The notes beneath the pieces were generated by a model. It was not told the DNA's origin. It did not search any database and saw only the letters and a program-made list of their open reading frames with translations. Positions 20,222 to 28,343 of a DNA stretch of 42,087 bases are shown piece by piece; within the stretch, counting starts at the first letter, position 1, and each line of letters opens with the position of its first letter. Origin of the DNA: Candidatus Afararchaeum irisae (GTDB taxonomy: Archaea > Halobacteriota > Halobacteria > Halobacteriales > Afararchaeaceae); contig JAXIOF010000029.1 of assembly GCA_034190545.1 (NCBI GenBank), positions 1 through 42,087 of the forward strand, given 5' to 3'. A program made the translations under genes and the position numbers.

Positions 20222-21535
20222 ATGAGCAAGTCTCAAGACAGGGGAATACTGGGTTATGTCTCAGACCTCGGACCCACGTGGCTCGCGGGTGCTATAGCCG
20301 CGGGTCCCGCGACGATGGCGAGCCTCCTGACAGCGGGGGCGTCGTTCGGCTACGAGCTTCTGTGGATAGTCGTCCTCTCTGCGGTTCTCGGCTCGGTGTC
20401 GCAGTACCTCGCGATGCGTCTCGGACTACTCACCGAGGAAGGCATAGTATCGACCGTCGAGAAGCATCTCGGCGAGGGCTGGGCGTGGCTACTCGTCGTC
20501 GATGCCGTCTTAGCCGCGGGTCTCGCACAGCTCGTTATAATGAAGACTGTCGCCGACGTCAGCGCGACTGTCACGGATATAGACGCGCGGATATGGGGTG
20601 TCGCGTGGGCGGTGATACTCGCGGCAGGTCTCGCGGGCGGAGGCTACAGGATAGCCGAAGTCGGTGCTAAGATACTCGTCTCGGGAGTCGTGATCGCCTT
20701 CGTGGCTTCAGTGTTCGTGGTTCCGGTTGACCTCGGATCAGCCGCAGCGGGTACTGTGCCGAGGATACCCGGAGGCTTGAGCGGTGCGGTGACCGCGGCT
20801 GGCGTCCTCGGAGGTGCGGTACATATAACACTCATAACGATGCAGTCGTACACTATGAGGTCACACGGCTGGAGACGCCGAGACTACGGCGTCGCGACCT
20901 TCGACGTCGTGACCTCTATGCTGGTCGCCTTCGGCGTATACAGTCTCGCGATATTCGTCGTCGCGGCGTCGGTTCTCCATTCGCCTGACATCAACGCCGC
21001 CGACCTCACAGCGACATCCGCAGCGCGCGCACTCGAACCCATAGCGGGTCAGAACGCTAAATGGCTCTTCCTGATGGGACTCTGGGGAGCCGCAGTCTCG
21101 ACGCTCGGCGGAAACACGGTCGTGCCGCCGTACCTCGTCGCCGACAAGCTCGACTGGGAGAAAGACGTCTCCGACCTACGTTACCGTCTACTCCTCGTCT
21201 TCGTCGCGGGGATAAGCGCGGTCGGGGCTTTCCTAGGCGGGAGCTTCTTCCCTCTCCTGGTTCTCGTCCTAGCCTTTGGGCTCGTCGGAACACCTTTCGC
21301 GCTCGCCATCGTCCTCTATCTCCTCAACTCGGACGCCGTCGACACCCCGAACCCGACAGTCCTAAACCTCGGCGGACTAGTCCTGATAGGAGTGACCTTC
21401 CTGACAGCTACGTCCTTCGTCAGACAGCAGCTTTCGGGTGGACTCGGCGATCCACTCGGAGTCTTCGTGGGACTCTACACCGTAGTCCTCACGACTGCGG
21501 TACTCGTTCTCGGGGCATTCGCCGTCGAGGGGTAG
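20222..21535 (+). CDS. Nramp-family-like membrane transporter with altered metal motifs
   Basis: This 437-aa protein has about 11 hydrophobic segments. The opening LGPTWLAGAIAAGPATMASL and the ASFGYELLWIVVLSAVLGSVSQYLAMRLG block align with the first helices of Nramp divalent-metal transporters. The classical helix-1 DPGN metal motif is replaced by AGPATMA, and the helix-6 MPH motif by HITLITMQSY. The fold call is good, but transport of Mn/Fe should not be assumed. A P-loop protein gene follows 1 base after the stop. Confidence 0.8.
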   Translation: MSKSQDRGILGYVSDLGPTWLAGAIAAGPATMASLLTAGASFGYELLWIVVLSAVLGSVSQYLAMRLGLLTEEGIVSTVEKHLGEGWAWLLVVDAVLAAGLAQLVIMKTVADVSATVTDIDARIWGVAWAVILAAGLAGGGYRIAEVGAKILVSGVVIAFVASVFVVPVDLGSAAAGTVPRIPGGLSGAVTAAGVLGGAVHITLITMQSYTMRSHGWRRRDYGVATFDVVTSMLVAFGVYSLAIFVVAASVLHSPDINAADLTATSAARALEPIAGQNAKWLFLMGLWGAAVSTLGGNTVVPPYLVADKLDWEKDVSDLRYRLLLVFVAGISAVGAFLGGSFFPLLVLVLAFGLVGTPFALAIVLYLLNSDAVDTPNPTVLNLGGLVLIGVTFLTATSFVRQQLSGGLGDPLGVFVGLYTVVLTTAVLVLGAFAVEG

Positions 21536-21536
21536 A

Positions 21537-22130
21537 ATGCTAGAAGTCACAGTCTCGGGGTCGGTCGTAGTCTCGGGAGGTCTCAACGCCGGAAAGACAC
21601 GTCTCACGGCTGAGACACTCCGGAGGTACGCCGAATACAAATACAAATACGAATACGACAAGACAGTAGTCCTCCTCGACTTCGCTCCCGAGTTCGTGAG
21701 AGACGGTGATCTCGTGGGTGGACACGTCTCGCGGTTCGTCGAGGTTCCCGAGACTGTCTCTACGTACGTCCTCGAAGCAAACGCGCCACGTCTAGAGGCT
21801 GACACCGAGGAAGAGACCCTCGAACTCGCGCGTGACAACTACGAGAGAGGGATCAGTCTAATAGATTCGGCACCGGACAGTCCCGACGCTGTCTTCGTGA
21901 ACGACGCCACGATACCTTTCCAGTATACCGGCTCCGACCCCGAGACACTCACCCGTTACTGTTCGAGAGCCGACGACTCTCTACTCAACTTCTACGACAC
22001 CGAGGCTGACTCCGAGAGAGAGTCTGACGGTCTCCCGTCCTCGTCGTCACAGACTGACGTCGTCGACCTAAATGAGAGGAGGACTGTCGAGTGGTTCAGA
22101 GACTGGTCTGATACCGAGATACGTCTCTGA
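21537..22130 (+). CDS. Orphan P-loop NTPase-like protein
   Basis: This 197-aa protein has a Walker A-like loop GGLNAGKT near residues 14-21 and a possible Walker B strand VVLLDFAPEF near residue 42. No known family is recognised. A six-base microsatellite (aaatac/gaatac, about 21636-21657) encodes the alternating string EYKYKYEYD. The C-terminal third is Ser/Asp-rich before a short conserved-looking end. It starts 1 base after the transporter, suggesting an accessory role to it. Confidence 0.7.
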   Translation: MLEVTVSGSVVVSGGLNAGKTRLTAETLRRYAEYKYKYEYDKTVVLLDFAPEFVRDGDLVGGHVSRFVEVPETVSTYVLEANAPRLEADTEEETLELARDNYERGISLIDSAPDSPDAVFVNDATIPFQYTGSDPETLTRYCSRADDSLLNFYDTEADSERESDGLPSSSSQTDVVDLNERRTVEWFRDWSDTEIRL

Positions 22131-22137
22131 CCCACAA

Positions 22138-23052
22138 TCACACATCGACGAGGCTTGACGCTAGCTCGCCGGCTTCGACGGCTGTCTCACCGAAGACGTA
22201 TGTTATGGGCTCGACACCGAAGCCCCCCTCGTGGTAGGCTATATCGGGGACTCCGTCGAACTCTCTGAACACCTCGAAGAGATCCGTCTGTAGGCTGTCG
22301 TAGGATGCGTCGAACTCGACTATGTCTAAGCCTCCGTCCTCGGTTGATTCTAACAGACTTTCCGAGGTCGCGAGGTTGACACATCCTCTAACGTCGGTAT
22401 CGACGCGTTTAGCCGCGAGTACGGCTCTGGCGACGTGCTGTGACGCCCCGAACTCGGGGTTCGCGGGTATATTGATACGTCCTCTCATAGTGTATATACG
22501 TCCCGGGACGGCTGCGACGTCGGTCTCGTCCTCTGCGTCGGGAAGTGCGGTCACGACGTTCGTGCCGACGTTTGGGACGTACTCGGCGACTCGGGGGCTG
22601 TTGGCGAGTTTCCTCGCGCCTTTTCTGACAGAAGAGAGCGCGGTTCTCTCAGCCAGAAGCTCCTCGTCCGATCCCCTCACGCACAGGTCACAGCCGAGAC
22701 CTTCGAGTGACGGCATCTCGTCCTCGTGTACCTCACAGATCGGACCTCTGTCCTCGAACTCACGCACTAGTTCGAGTAGCTCCGAGAGTATCTCGTATCC
22801 TCCTATGCCGTCGTCGTCTATCCTCCGTGCTATCGTCTCGACCGTCTCCTCCATCCGCGGGTCGTTCTCGAAACGTTCCTCTGTGCCCCCCTCACCACTC
22901 ATGTACTTGCTCACAGCCGACTGGGTGACACCGAGGTGGCTCGCTATCTCCTGCTGTGTGAAGCCGCGCGAGCTGAGCTCAGAAGTCAGCATCGACCTCG
23001 CTGTAGGCAGAAATCTCTCGACGACTATCTCGCTCGGGAAACGTAACGCCAT
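22138..23052 (-). CDS. Thiamine regulator ThiR: HTH fused to ThiN domain
   Basis: In this 304-aa protein, residues about 28-52 (GFTQQEIASHLGVTQSAVSKYM, read in part) are a clear helix-turn-helix. A middle segment has Cys residues (ICEVHED, GCDLCVRG). The C-terminal part (about 135-300: VGTNVVTALPDA, PGRIYTMRGRINIPANPEFGASQHVAR) is a ThiN thiamine-phosphate synthase-like domain. In archaea this fusion is known as ThiR, a repressor of thiamine genes sensing thiamine phosphates. No thiamine biosynthesis gene is adjacent. A strong inverted repeat lies 26 bases upstream of its start. Confidence 0.88.
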   Translation of the reverse strand: MALRFPSEIVVERFLPTARSMLTSELSSRGFTQQEIASHLGVTQSAVSKYMSGEGGTEERFENDPRMEETVETIARRIDDDGIGGYEILSELLELVREFEDRGPICEVHEDEMPSLEGLGCDLCVRGSDEELLAERTALSSVRKGARKLANSPRVAEYVPNVGTNVVTALPDAEDETDVAAVPGRIYTMRGRINIPANPEFGASQHVARAVLAAKRVDTDVRGCVNLATSESLLESTEDGGLDIVEFDASYDSLQTDLFEVFREFDGVPDIAYHEGGFGVEPITYVFGETAVEAGELASSLVDV

Positions 23053-23077
23053 ACGCGTCTTTCGTGAGAAGGAGTTA

Positions 23078-23106
23078 TTAAGTTAACTCAACTCAACTTA
23101 ACTTAA
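23078..23106 (-). promoter_or_regulatory. Inverted repeat upstream of thiR, possible operator
   Basis: TTAAGTTAA (23078-23086), an 11-base spacer and TTAACTTAA (23098-23106) form perfect 9-base arms. The 29-base site lies between the coiled-coil gene stop and the thiR start, in the promoter position for thiR. It could be an autoregulatory ThiR operator. A terminator for the upstream gene is less likely because the arms are AT-rich and widely spaced. Confidence 0.5.
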
Positions 23107-23110
23107 TTAG

Positions 23111-23425
23111 TCAGTCCATCTTCTCCTCTACCTCGTCTATTCTCTTCCTCACGTTCTGGATCATCTCCGACATCTCCTCTCTCTGTTCCTCTATTCCTTT
23201 CTCGAACTCCTCCTGTATCTCGTCCACGTCGGATCTGAGTCCATCGACCGCCTTCTGCCTCTCCTTTGCCTCTCTTTTCTCCGACAGTCTCTTCTCGATA
23301 TTCTCGACCTCCTCCTTGACGCGCTGTGTGAGTTCGGACGCCTTCTTCTTCCCCTCTGACTCCATCTTCGACTCTAGGTCGCTGACGACTGACTTGAGCT
23401 TCTTTACGGACTCTCTCTGTGACAT
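23111..23425 (-). CDS. Small coiled-coil protein
   Basis: This 104-aa protein is almost entirely Glu/Lys/Arg-rich with heptad-like spacing (VKKLKSVVSDLESKM, VENIEKRLSEKREAKER, IDEVEEKMD), so it is predicted to be one long coiled coil. It has no signal peptide or membrane segment. No family is recognised. It lies upstream of thiR on the same strand and just downstream of the RNase P RNA. Confidence 0.68.
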   Translation of the reverse strand: MSQRESVKKLKSVVSDLESKMESEGKKKASELTQRVKEEVENIEKRLSEKREAKERQKAVDGLRSDVDEIQEEFEKGIEEQREEMSEMIQNVRKRIDEVEEKMD

Positions 23426-23478
23426 AGAAGTAGAGTTGTACGGCGAGTAACTTTATACTGTCGGCGGTTAGATTGAGT

Positions 23479-23866
23479 ACACGTTGAGGAGAGTAAGCCC
23501 CCTTCTGTTCACCACGGCATTCAGCTGAGCACCGACTATCGAGGCAGGGCTTACCATAGCCGGCTTGCACCCACGGGGATTCGCCGTTCCACCGTTCCCT
23601 CGCCGTCGTGTCTCGGAAGGTTAACTCGTCGGCGTCTGTAAGTAGCCGTCGACTTCGCGTTCCTCATCGATCGGGCGAGGACGTGTCGTTTCTGTTCCAG
23701 AGCCGCCGGTCTCCCGACCCCGGCTTGTCTGCGTGGATCGGAACCGACCCACGTGCTCGCTGAGAGTCCCAGCGAACGCCGAGCCGTGTGCCCTGCGGTG
23801 GGGGGACTTTCCTCGTTTGGTACGTCTTAAAAACGTACCCACGGGAGCCGTGCTTCCTCTACGTGT
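23479..23866 (-). ncRNA. rnpB: RNase P RNA, archaeal type
   Basis: Read on the minus strand, the region contains the universally conserved RNase P RNA core: CGAGGAAAGTCCCCCCACC (CR-I, near 23820-23802), then GCAGGGCACACGG. Near the 3' side come GCAAGCCGGCTATGG and ACAGAAGGGGGCTTAC (CR-V, near 23508-23493). The ends pair as helix P1: ACACGTAGAGGA (23866-23855) with TCCTCAACGTGT (23490-23479), with one mismatch. This sets the limits at about 388 nt. Protein-like frames inside it are spurious. It processes 5' ends of pre-tRNA. Confidence 0.95.
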
Positions 23867-23885
23867 TACGAAATAGAACCGCTCT

Positions 23886-23893
23886 CCTTAAAC
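23886..23893 (-). promoter_or_regulatory. TATA box of rnpB
   Basis: On the minus strand TTTAAG lies about 26 bases before the predicted P1 5' end, preceded by a purine-rich cgaaacc BRE-like stretch. The spacing is right for an archaeal promoter, and it independently supports the RNA 5' end. Confidence 0.6.
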
Positions 23894-23973
23894 GGTTTCG
23901 GGTCGGTCAGCCCCTATACGTACCAAAAGATTATACTAAATGAGCCACAGATTAAACACGTACTAACTCAACC

Positions 23974-24600
23974 ATGGCGGCTCAGAACAGCGTTCTAAGT
24001 CACGAGAAGGGGAAAGCTGCCATCGAACTCGCGCGCGAATCGATGGAGTCGTATGTCATAAACGGGCAGAGAGAACATCCCGGAAGCATGGAGGACGTCT
24101 TCTACGAGAGGACGGGTGTTCTCATAAAGCTCAGTTCGACGCGGGGACGGGGGTCGGTGAGGGGTAGTGCTGGATCGTACCACAGGGACAAACATTTCTC
24201 GGAGGCTATAATCGATGCCGTGATAGAGGCGTCGGATTCGAGCTCGGGGACGTCCGAGATAGAGGAGTCGGAGCTCAGGAGTATAAGTATCACACTCTGT
24301 GCCCTCGACTCGATAGACGAGGTCGCCGACCCGGAGACAGACGTCGAGGTAGGTCGTCATGGTCTGATAGTCGAGACCTCCGACGAGTCGGGATGGATGC
24401 TTCCGACGATGCCGGTCGAACACGGCTGGAGCTCCGCCGAGTTCCTCGACAGGGTCTGCTGTAAAGCCGGGTCGTGTAACAACGGTCAGATGGGGCGTGG
24501 GTCTTGGAAACAGGACAACGTGAGTGTCTATACCTTCGAGGGAGCCGTCTTCAGAGAGAGGTCTCCCGGAGGAGACGTCGAAGAAGTCAGCTTCAGCTGA
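23974..24600 (+). CDS. AMMECR1-domain protein
   Basis: This 208-aa AMMECR1 domain is recognisable from the opening helix (GKAAIELARESMESYV), the TGVLIKLSSTRGRGSVRGSAGS segment (read in part), the DLRS-like middle strand and GLIVETSDESGWMLPTMPVEHGWSSAEFLDRVCCKAG. In most AMMECR1 proteins the core is LRGCIG; here the Cys is Ser (VRGSAG). The biochemical function of the family is unresolved. It converges on and overlaps the nicotinate phosphoribosyltransferase by 8 bases. Confidence 0.88.
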   Translation: MAAQNSVLSHEKGKAAIELARESMESYVINGQREHPGSMEDVFYERTGVLIKLSSTRGRGSVRGSAGSYHRDKHFSEAIIDAVIEASDSSSGTSEIEESELRSISITLCALDSIDEVADPETDVEVGRHGLIVETSDESGWMLPTMPVEHGWSSAEFLDRVCCKAGSCNNGQMGRGSWKQDNVSVYTFEGAVFRERSPGGDVEEVSFS

Positions 24601-25762
24601 AGAGACAGTCGTCCTGTTTTTCTCTGACTCTCTCCACTCCTTCTTCTACTCTCTGTCTCGCGTCTTCTATCGAGAACTCAGTCAGTATTTCGCCGTCGTC
24701 TATGACGGGCTCCATGAGTCTCTCGGCTTCGTCGGGAGCCTCACCGTCGCCGCCTGTATACACGACGGTGTCTTCCATGGTCTCGTAGTCACGGTAGATT
24801 TCCTTCGCACCGCTTTTCGTGCCCCTCTTAGCCGCGAACTCGCCGTCAACCTCGACTATGTCGAGTGAGAAGTCCACGGGGTCGGCGTTGGCTACGTATC
24901 CCCCGACACCGAATCCGTCTACGACGTCTCTGAGTTCGAGTATCTCGCCGGCGTCGACGCCGCCGCTCACGAATATTCCTACGTCCTCGTATCCTCGTGC
25001 GTCCAACTCCCATCTGACTTCCTCAGCGATCTCCTTCATGTCGCCACGTCTACTCGAAGTAGTGTCGAGACGGACGCTGTCTACGTTATCGAGGAGTTCG
25101 ACGGCTCTCGTCGCCTCTTTCTTCTCGTCGTCGTATGTGTCACACAGAAGAACCCGCGGCACCGACTCGTCGAGTGCTTCGTCGTACGCGAGCCACGCCT
25201 CCTCTTGGTCGCCCATCGAGATAACGAGTGCGTGGGGCATCGTACCTCCGGCTTCGACTCCTATCGCCTCTCCTCCTGCGACGTTAGAGATTCCGTCCAT
25301 TCCTCCGATTAAGGCGGATCTCTCTATCATCCCCGCGGTCGCGGGATGCTGTCTGCGTGTCCCGAAGCTCAGGACTGTCCTGTCTCCCGCGGCGGCTTTC
25401 GCCCTCATAGCCTTCGTGGCGACGCCGCTCGCCTTACAGATGAATCCGAGGAGAGCCGTCTCGTACCTCCCGAAGTCGAGATAGTCGCCCTCTATACGCA
25501 TCACGGGCGAGTTCCTGAAGAGGGTGCCCTCGGGGACTGAGTAGACGTCGACGGGCTTTCCTTCGAGAAGCTGGGCGACGTCCTTGAGACCCGCGAAGAC
25601 GTGCCAGTCGTCGGTTTCCTCGCCAACTTCGGCGACGACTTCGGGGTTTCTGTCGGCGTATTCGAGTACCTCCTCTGTCGTCTCGAAGTAGGCGTCTGTC
25701 ACCCGTCCGTCGTCTATGTCGTCGGGAGTGAGTATGTCGTACTTCCTGTGGGTCTTGTCCAT
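24593..25762 (-). CDS. pncB: Nicotinate phosphoribosyltransferase
   Basis: This type II phosphoribosyltransferase makes nicotinate mononucleotide in NAD salvage. The ATG at 25762 (MDKTHRKYDILTPDDI) is preferred over 25786 because it matches the family start. Motifs include LGFICKASGVATKAMRAK, LSFGTRRQHPA with the catalytic-loop His, the GGxxG-like SGGVDAGEI and VGGYVANADPVDFSLDIV. At 389 aa it has normal archaeal length. The likely partner, a nicotinamidase-like hydrolase, is upstream on the same strand but separated by a hairpin-rich insertion. Confidence 0.9.
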   Translation of the reverse strand: MDKTHRKYDILTPDDIDDGRVTDAYFETTEEVLEYADRNPEVVAEVGEETDDWHVFAGLKDVAQLLEGKPVDVYSVPEGTLFRNSPVMRIEGDYLDFGRYETALLGFICKASGVATKAMRAKAAAGDRTVLSFGTRRQHPATAGMIERSALIGGMDGISNVAGGEAIGVEAGGTMPHALVISMGDQEEAWLAYDEALDESVPRVLLCDTYDDEKKEATRAVELLDNVDSVRLDTTSSRRGDMKEIAEEVRWELDARGYEDVGIFVSGGVDAGEILELRDVVDGFGVGGYVANADPVDFSLDIVEVDGEFAAKRGTKSGAKEIYRDYETMEDTVVYTGGDGEAPDEAERLMEPVIDDGEILTEFSIEDARQRVEEGVERVREKQDDCLFS

Positions 25763-25825
25763 ACCGAAGTATTCTCGTCGTCTCACCTTATATACTCGGT
25801 CTCTTACAGATAGGACAGCAGAATG

Positions 25826-25845
25826 CCTGACCCTTTAGGGTCAGG
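25826..25845. repeat. Hairpin resembling an IS200/IS605 right end
   Basis: CCTGACCC-TTTA-GGGTCAGG is a perfect 8-bp stem with a 4-base loop, followed by GATGAATG. Stem, TTTA-type loop and GATG tail resemble the right-end/omega-RNA hairpin of TnpB-carrying elements. No tnpB is adjacent, so it is called a remnant. A plain terminator is possible, but the pncB gene starts, not ends, nearby. Confidence 0.42.
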
Positions 25846-25989
25846 ATGAATGCGTCATGCTATTTGACTTAACCAATTTGTATGCCTTAACCGGATATTC
25901 AGCACAAAGAATATATTGCTCAAATGTATATTGGATGTAACCGCCGTAACATTAGGTTGACGTAAGCGGAAACTCGCAGGCTGAACAAC

Positions 25990-26345
25990 CTGCCGTCGAG
26001 CAAGGTCTTCGACCTTGCGAAGACACGCCCACCATGAGTGGGGAGATAGGCACGTTTGACCGTGCTGTACGGGCTGTAAACCACGCCTTCACAAAATCTT
26101 CGATTTTGTGGGCTGTGAAATCAAATATTTCACAACTTTGGTAATAATTAGGCGGGAACCTACGACACGGCTCCTGAAAAGGAACTTGACCGTTAGGAAA
26201 CGCCCAACCTTAATTTCCGCTTCGCGGATTCCTGCGTTCGTGAATCTCCGATTCACGAGCATGCTGAGGGAACCTCAGCATACGTCTCCAGATCTTTGAT
26301 CTGGATGGCTAACGAATTCGGAGAATTCGTACCGTCTTCAGGCGG
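25990..26345. repeat. Hairpin field between the two NAD salvage genes
   Basis: At least eight perfect hairpins occupy this stretch: 26000-26018 (GCAAGGTC-TTC), 26090-26110 (CACAAAATC-TTC), 26114-26134 (TGTGAAAT, longer loop), 26216-26228 (TCCGC-TTC), 26238-26258 (TCGTGAATC-TCC), 26261-26281 (ATGCTGAGG-GAA), 26287-26305 (TCCAGATC-TTT) and 26312-26330 (ACGAATTC-GGA). The field ends with CCGTC-TTCA-GGCGG then AGGAGG (26332-26350), which resembles an IS605-type right end. No gene is credible here. The segment CTTC-hairpin-GGGCT-hairpin-AACTTT (26087-26138) is shared with the 36-kb repeats. Confidence 0.75.
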
Positions 26346-26354
26346 AGGAGGAGG

Positions 26355-26930
26355 TCAATCGTACTCTATCTCGGTCGAGTCGACTACCTCACCGAAGAGC
26401 CAGTCAGCGTGTTCGAGAGAGTACTCCTTGTCCGACTCGTCGATATAGCCGACTGCGTCCTCGACCAAGATGGGACGGTAGTCACGCAGACCCGCGCTGC
26501 TCGCTGTGTGTAGTACACAGACGTTAGAGAGTGTGCCACAGATCACGAGGTCGTCTATGCCGTGGCTGTCGAGGAAGCCCTCCAACTCGGTCTCGTAGAA
26601 GGCGTCGTAGGTGTGTTTGACGACTACGTGGTCGGACTCGTGTACGTCGATGTCGTCGACTATCTCGGAGTCCCAAGACCCTTCGACGACGTGCTCGCCC
26701 CATCTCTCGAACTCGTCGTAGTAATGGTTTCCGTCGAACTGTCCCTCGGGATGTACGTCTCTCGTGTAGATTAGCTGGACGCCGTTGGCGCGCGCCTCCT
26801 CGACGACGTCTTGTACGCCGACTATCGCAGTCTCGCTCGGCTCGGCGTAGAGACTGCCATCGGGATGACAGAAGGCATTCTGCATGTCGACGACTACGAC
26901 GGCGGTCGAGTCGGGGTTTAGATCTACCAT
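26355..26930 (-). CDS. Cysteine hydrolase, probable nicotinamidase
   Basis: This 191-aa isochorismatase-fold protein starts at the ATG at 26930; the longer frame to 26972 has no family match. The catalytic triad is visible as Asp in VVVVDMQNAF, Lys in VVVKHTYDAFYET and Cys in GTLSNVCVLHTA. DVHPEGQFDGNHYYDEFERWGEH (read in part) supplies the metal-type His/Asp pattern of nicotinamidases. Its same-strand neighbour pncB uses the product nicotinate. The assignment beyond the superfamily is inferred from motif and context. Confidence 0.84.
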   Translation of the reverse strand: MVDLNPDSTAVVVVDMQNAFCHPDGSLYAEPSETAIVGVQDVVEEARANGVQLIYTRDVHPEGQFDGNHYYDEFERWGEHVVEGSWDSEIVDDIDVHESDHVVVKHTYDAFYETELEGFLDSHGIDDLVICGTLSNVCVLHTASSAGLRDYRPILVEDAVGYIDESDKEYSLEHADWLFGEVVDSTEIEYD

Positions 26931-26990
26931 GTTGGGCTCTACACAGTCATAAAAAATCAGACTTTTGACCACGCGTTCCGTCTTTGGCGT

Positions 26991-27743
26991 ATGTTAAGCT
27001 TCGTTGGTCTAGGACTCTACGACGAGCGCGATATCACCCTCAAGGGGAGGGACGCGATTGCCGACGCTGACTCCGTCTACGCCGAGTTCTACACGAGCGT
27101 ACTCTCGGGGACGTCACTCGAAGAGCTAGAGGAGTTCCACAGCGTCGAGATAAACAGGCTGTCAAGGGAGGACGTCGAGTCAGACCCAGAGTTCTTAGAC
27201 GAGGCGCGCGAGAATAACGTCGTCTTCCTCTCGGGAGGCGACGCGATGGTGAGCACGACACACGCCGACCTGCGTCTCCGTGCCCACGAGAGGGGGATAG
27301 AGACACGTGTGATACACGCGCCGAGCATACAGACCGCCGTCTCGGGTGTCACCGGACTCCAGAACTACAGGTTCGGACGTTCGACGACTCTTCCGTTCGA
27401 ACACGACGGCTGGAGACCTGACTCGCCCTACGAGGCGGTGATCGAGAACCTCGAAAGAGATCTCCATACAGTCGTCTTCCTCGACATAGAGGTCGAGGGC
27501 GAGGAAGGGAGATACATGACCGCCGACGAGGGCGCGAGGATACTCGGCGAGACCGACAACTCGGGTGAGATAGACACCGTCGTCGGCATAGCTCGTGCAG
27601 GGAGCGAGTCTCCTGAGGTCTTCGCGGGAACCCCCGACGAGGTCTCGAACCACGACTTCGGACCTCCTCTCCATATACTCGTCGTGCCCGCGTCTCTACA
27701 CCACATAGAGGAGGAGAGCCTCAAGGAGATAGCGAACCTGTGA
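26991..27743 (+). CDS. dphB: Diphthine synthase
   Basis: DphB methylates the modified His of elongation factor 2 in diphthamide synthesis. The 250-aa protein opens with MLSFVGLGLYDERDITLKG. SGGDAMVSTTHADLRLRA (SAM site region), APSIQTAVSGVTGLQNYRFGR and VVGIARAGSESPEV follow. It is divergent from the nicotinamidase-like gene with a 60-base shared promoter region (cataaaaaatca, 26949-26960). Confidence 0.95.
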   Translation: MLSFVGLGLYDERDITLKGRDAIADADSVYAEFYTSVLSGTSLEELEEFHSVEINRLSREDVESDPEFLDEARENNVVFLSGGDAMVSTTHADLRLRAHERGIETRVIHAPSIQTAVSGVTGLQNYRFGRSTTLPFEHDGWRPDSPYEAVIENLERDLHTVVFLDIEVEGEEGRYMTADEGARILGETDNSGEIDTVVGIARAGSESPEVFAGTPDEVSNHDFGPPLHILVVPASLHHIEEESLKEIANL

Positions 27744-27816
27744 TACTACACTACTTCTCTGATACGTCCACGCCGACCTCCTAAGTCTACGTCTAATTCT
27801 ACGGCTACGGATTAAG

Positions 27817-28287
27817 CTAAGCCTCGAACTCCGCGCCACAGTCGGGACATCTCATCCCCGGCTCTCCGTCTATCACTGTGAACTCCATGTAGTCGGCTTC
27901 GCCACAGTCGGGGCAAGATGCCGCAATACGGATATCAGTCGACTCCTGAGGAGTGCCGAGTGCGAGAGCCCGGACTGTCTCGTCCGACTCGTTCCGTCCC
28001 TGTAGATACTCGCCCGGGTCGAACCTAACCATCTGTCCCTGAGTCACAGTGACAGTCTCGGTTTCGGCGTCTAACTCGGGCTTTGTCTCGAAGGTAGCCT
28101 CGCCTTCGAGAACGAAGAAGGTCTCCTCCTGGTCAAGATGGCTGTGTACAGCGTCGGCGAAGTTCTCTCCCGGCTCAAGCACGTAGTAGTTCATCGAGAA
28201 GTCCTGAGCACCCAGCGGCTCCGAGACGCTCTGTCTGTTCCGGGGGTCTTCCTCCGGAGTCATACTGTTAAGGTCGATCTTCTGCAT
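27817..28287 (-). CDS. Cupin-domain protein with C-terminal zinc ribbon
   Basis: In this 156-aa protein, residues about 30-110 are a cupin barrel with the metal motif HSHLDQEETFFVLEGE. Residues about 122-153 hold two Cys pairs (CPDCGE and CPDCGAEF) that form a zinc ribbon. The cupin probably binds a metal and a small ligand. No substrate is implied by the neighbours (dphB and a transducer). Confidence 0.87.
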   Translation of the reverse strand: MQKIDLNSMTPEEDPRNRQSVSEPLGAQDFSMNYYVLEPGENFADAVHSHLDQEETFFVLEGEATFETKPELDAETETVTVTQGQMVRFDPGEYLQGRNESDETVRALALGTPQESTDIRIAASCPDCGEADYMEFTVIDGEPGMRCPDCGAEFEA

Positions 28288-28343
28288 ACAGCCACAGACG
28301 TGTCCTCAGTGACGAAAAAGATACTGGTGCTTTTAAATTAAAT

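Noticed and set aside
23103-23842. Minus-strand open frames of 155 and 73 codons
   Set aside because: They lie across the RNase P RNA, whose conserved core and P1 pairing explain the sequence; the translations are low-complexity basic strings.
26108-26299. 63-codon frame in the hairpin field, considered as a tnpB C-terminal fragment
   Set aside because: No TnpB motif could be identified; similarity to tnpB ends is limited to the non-coding hairpins.
25990-26345. CRISPR array
   Set aside because: There are no regularly spaced identical direct repeats and no cas genes; the repeats are palindromes of varied sequence.
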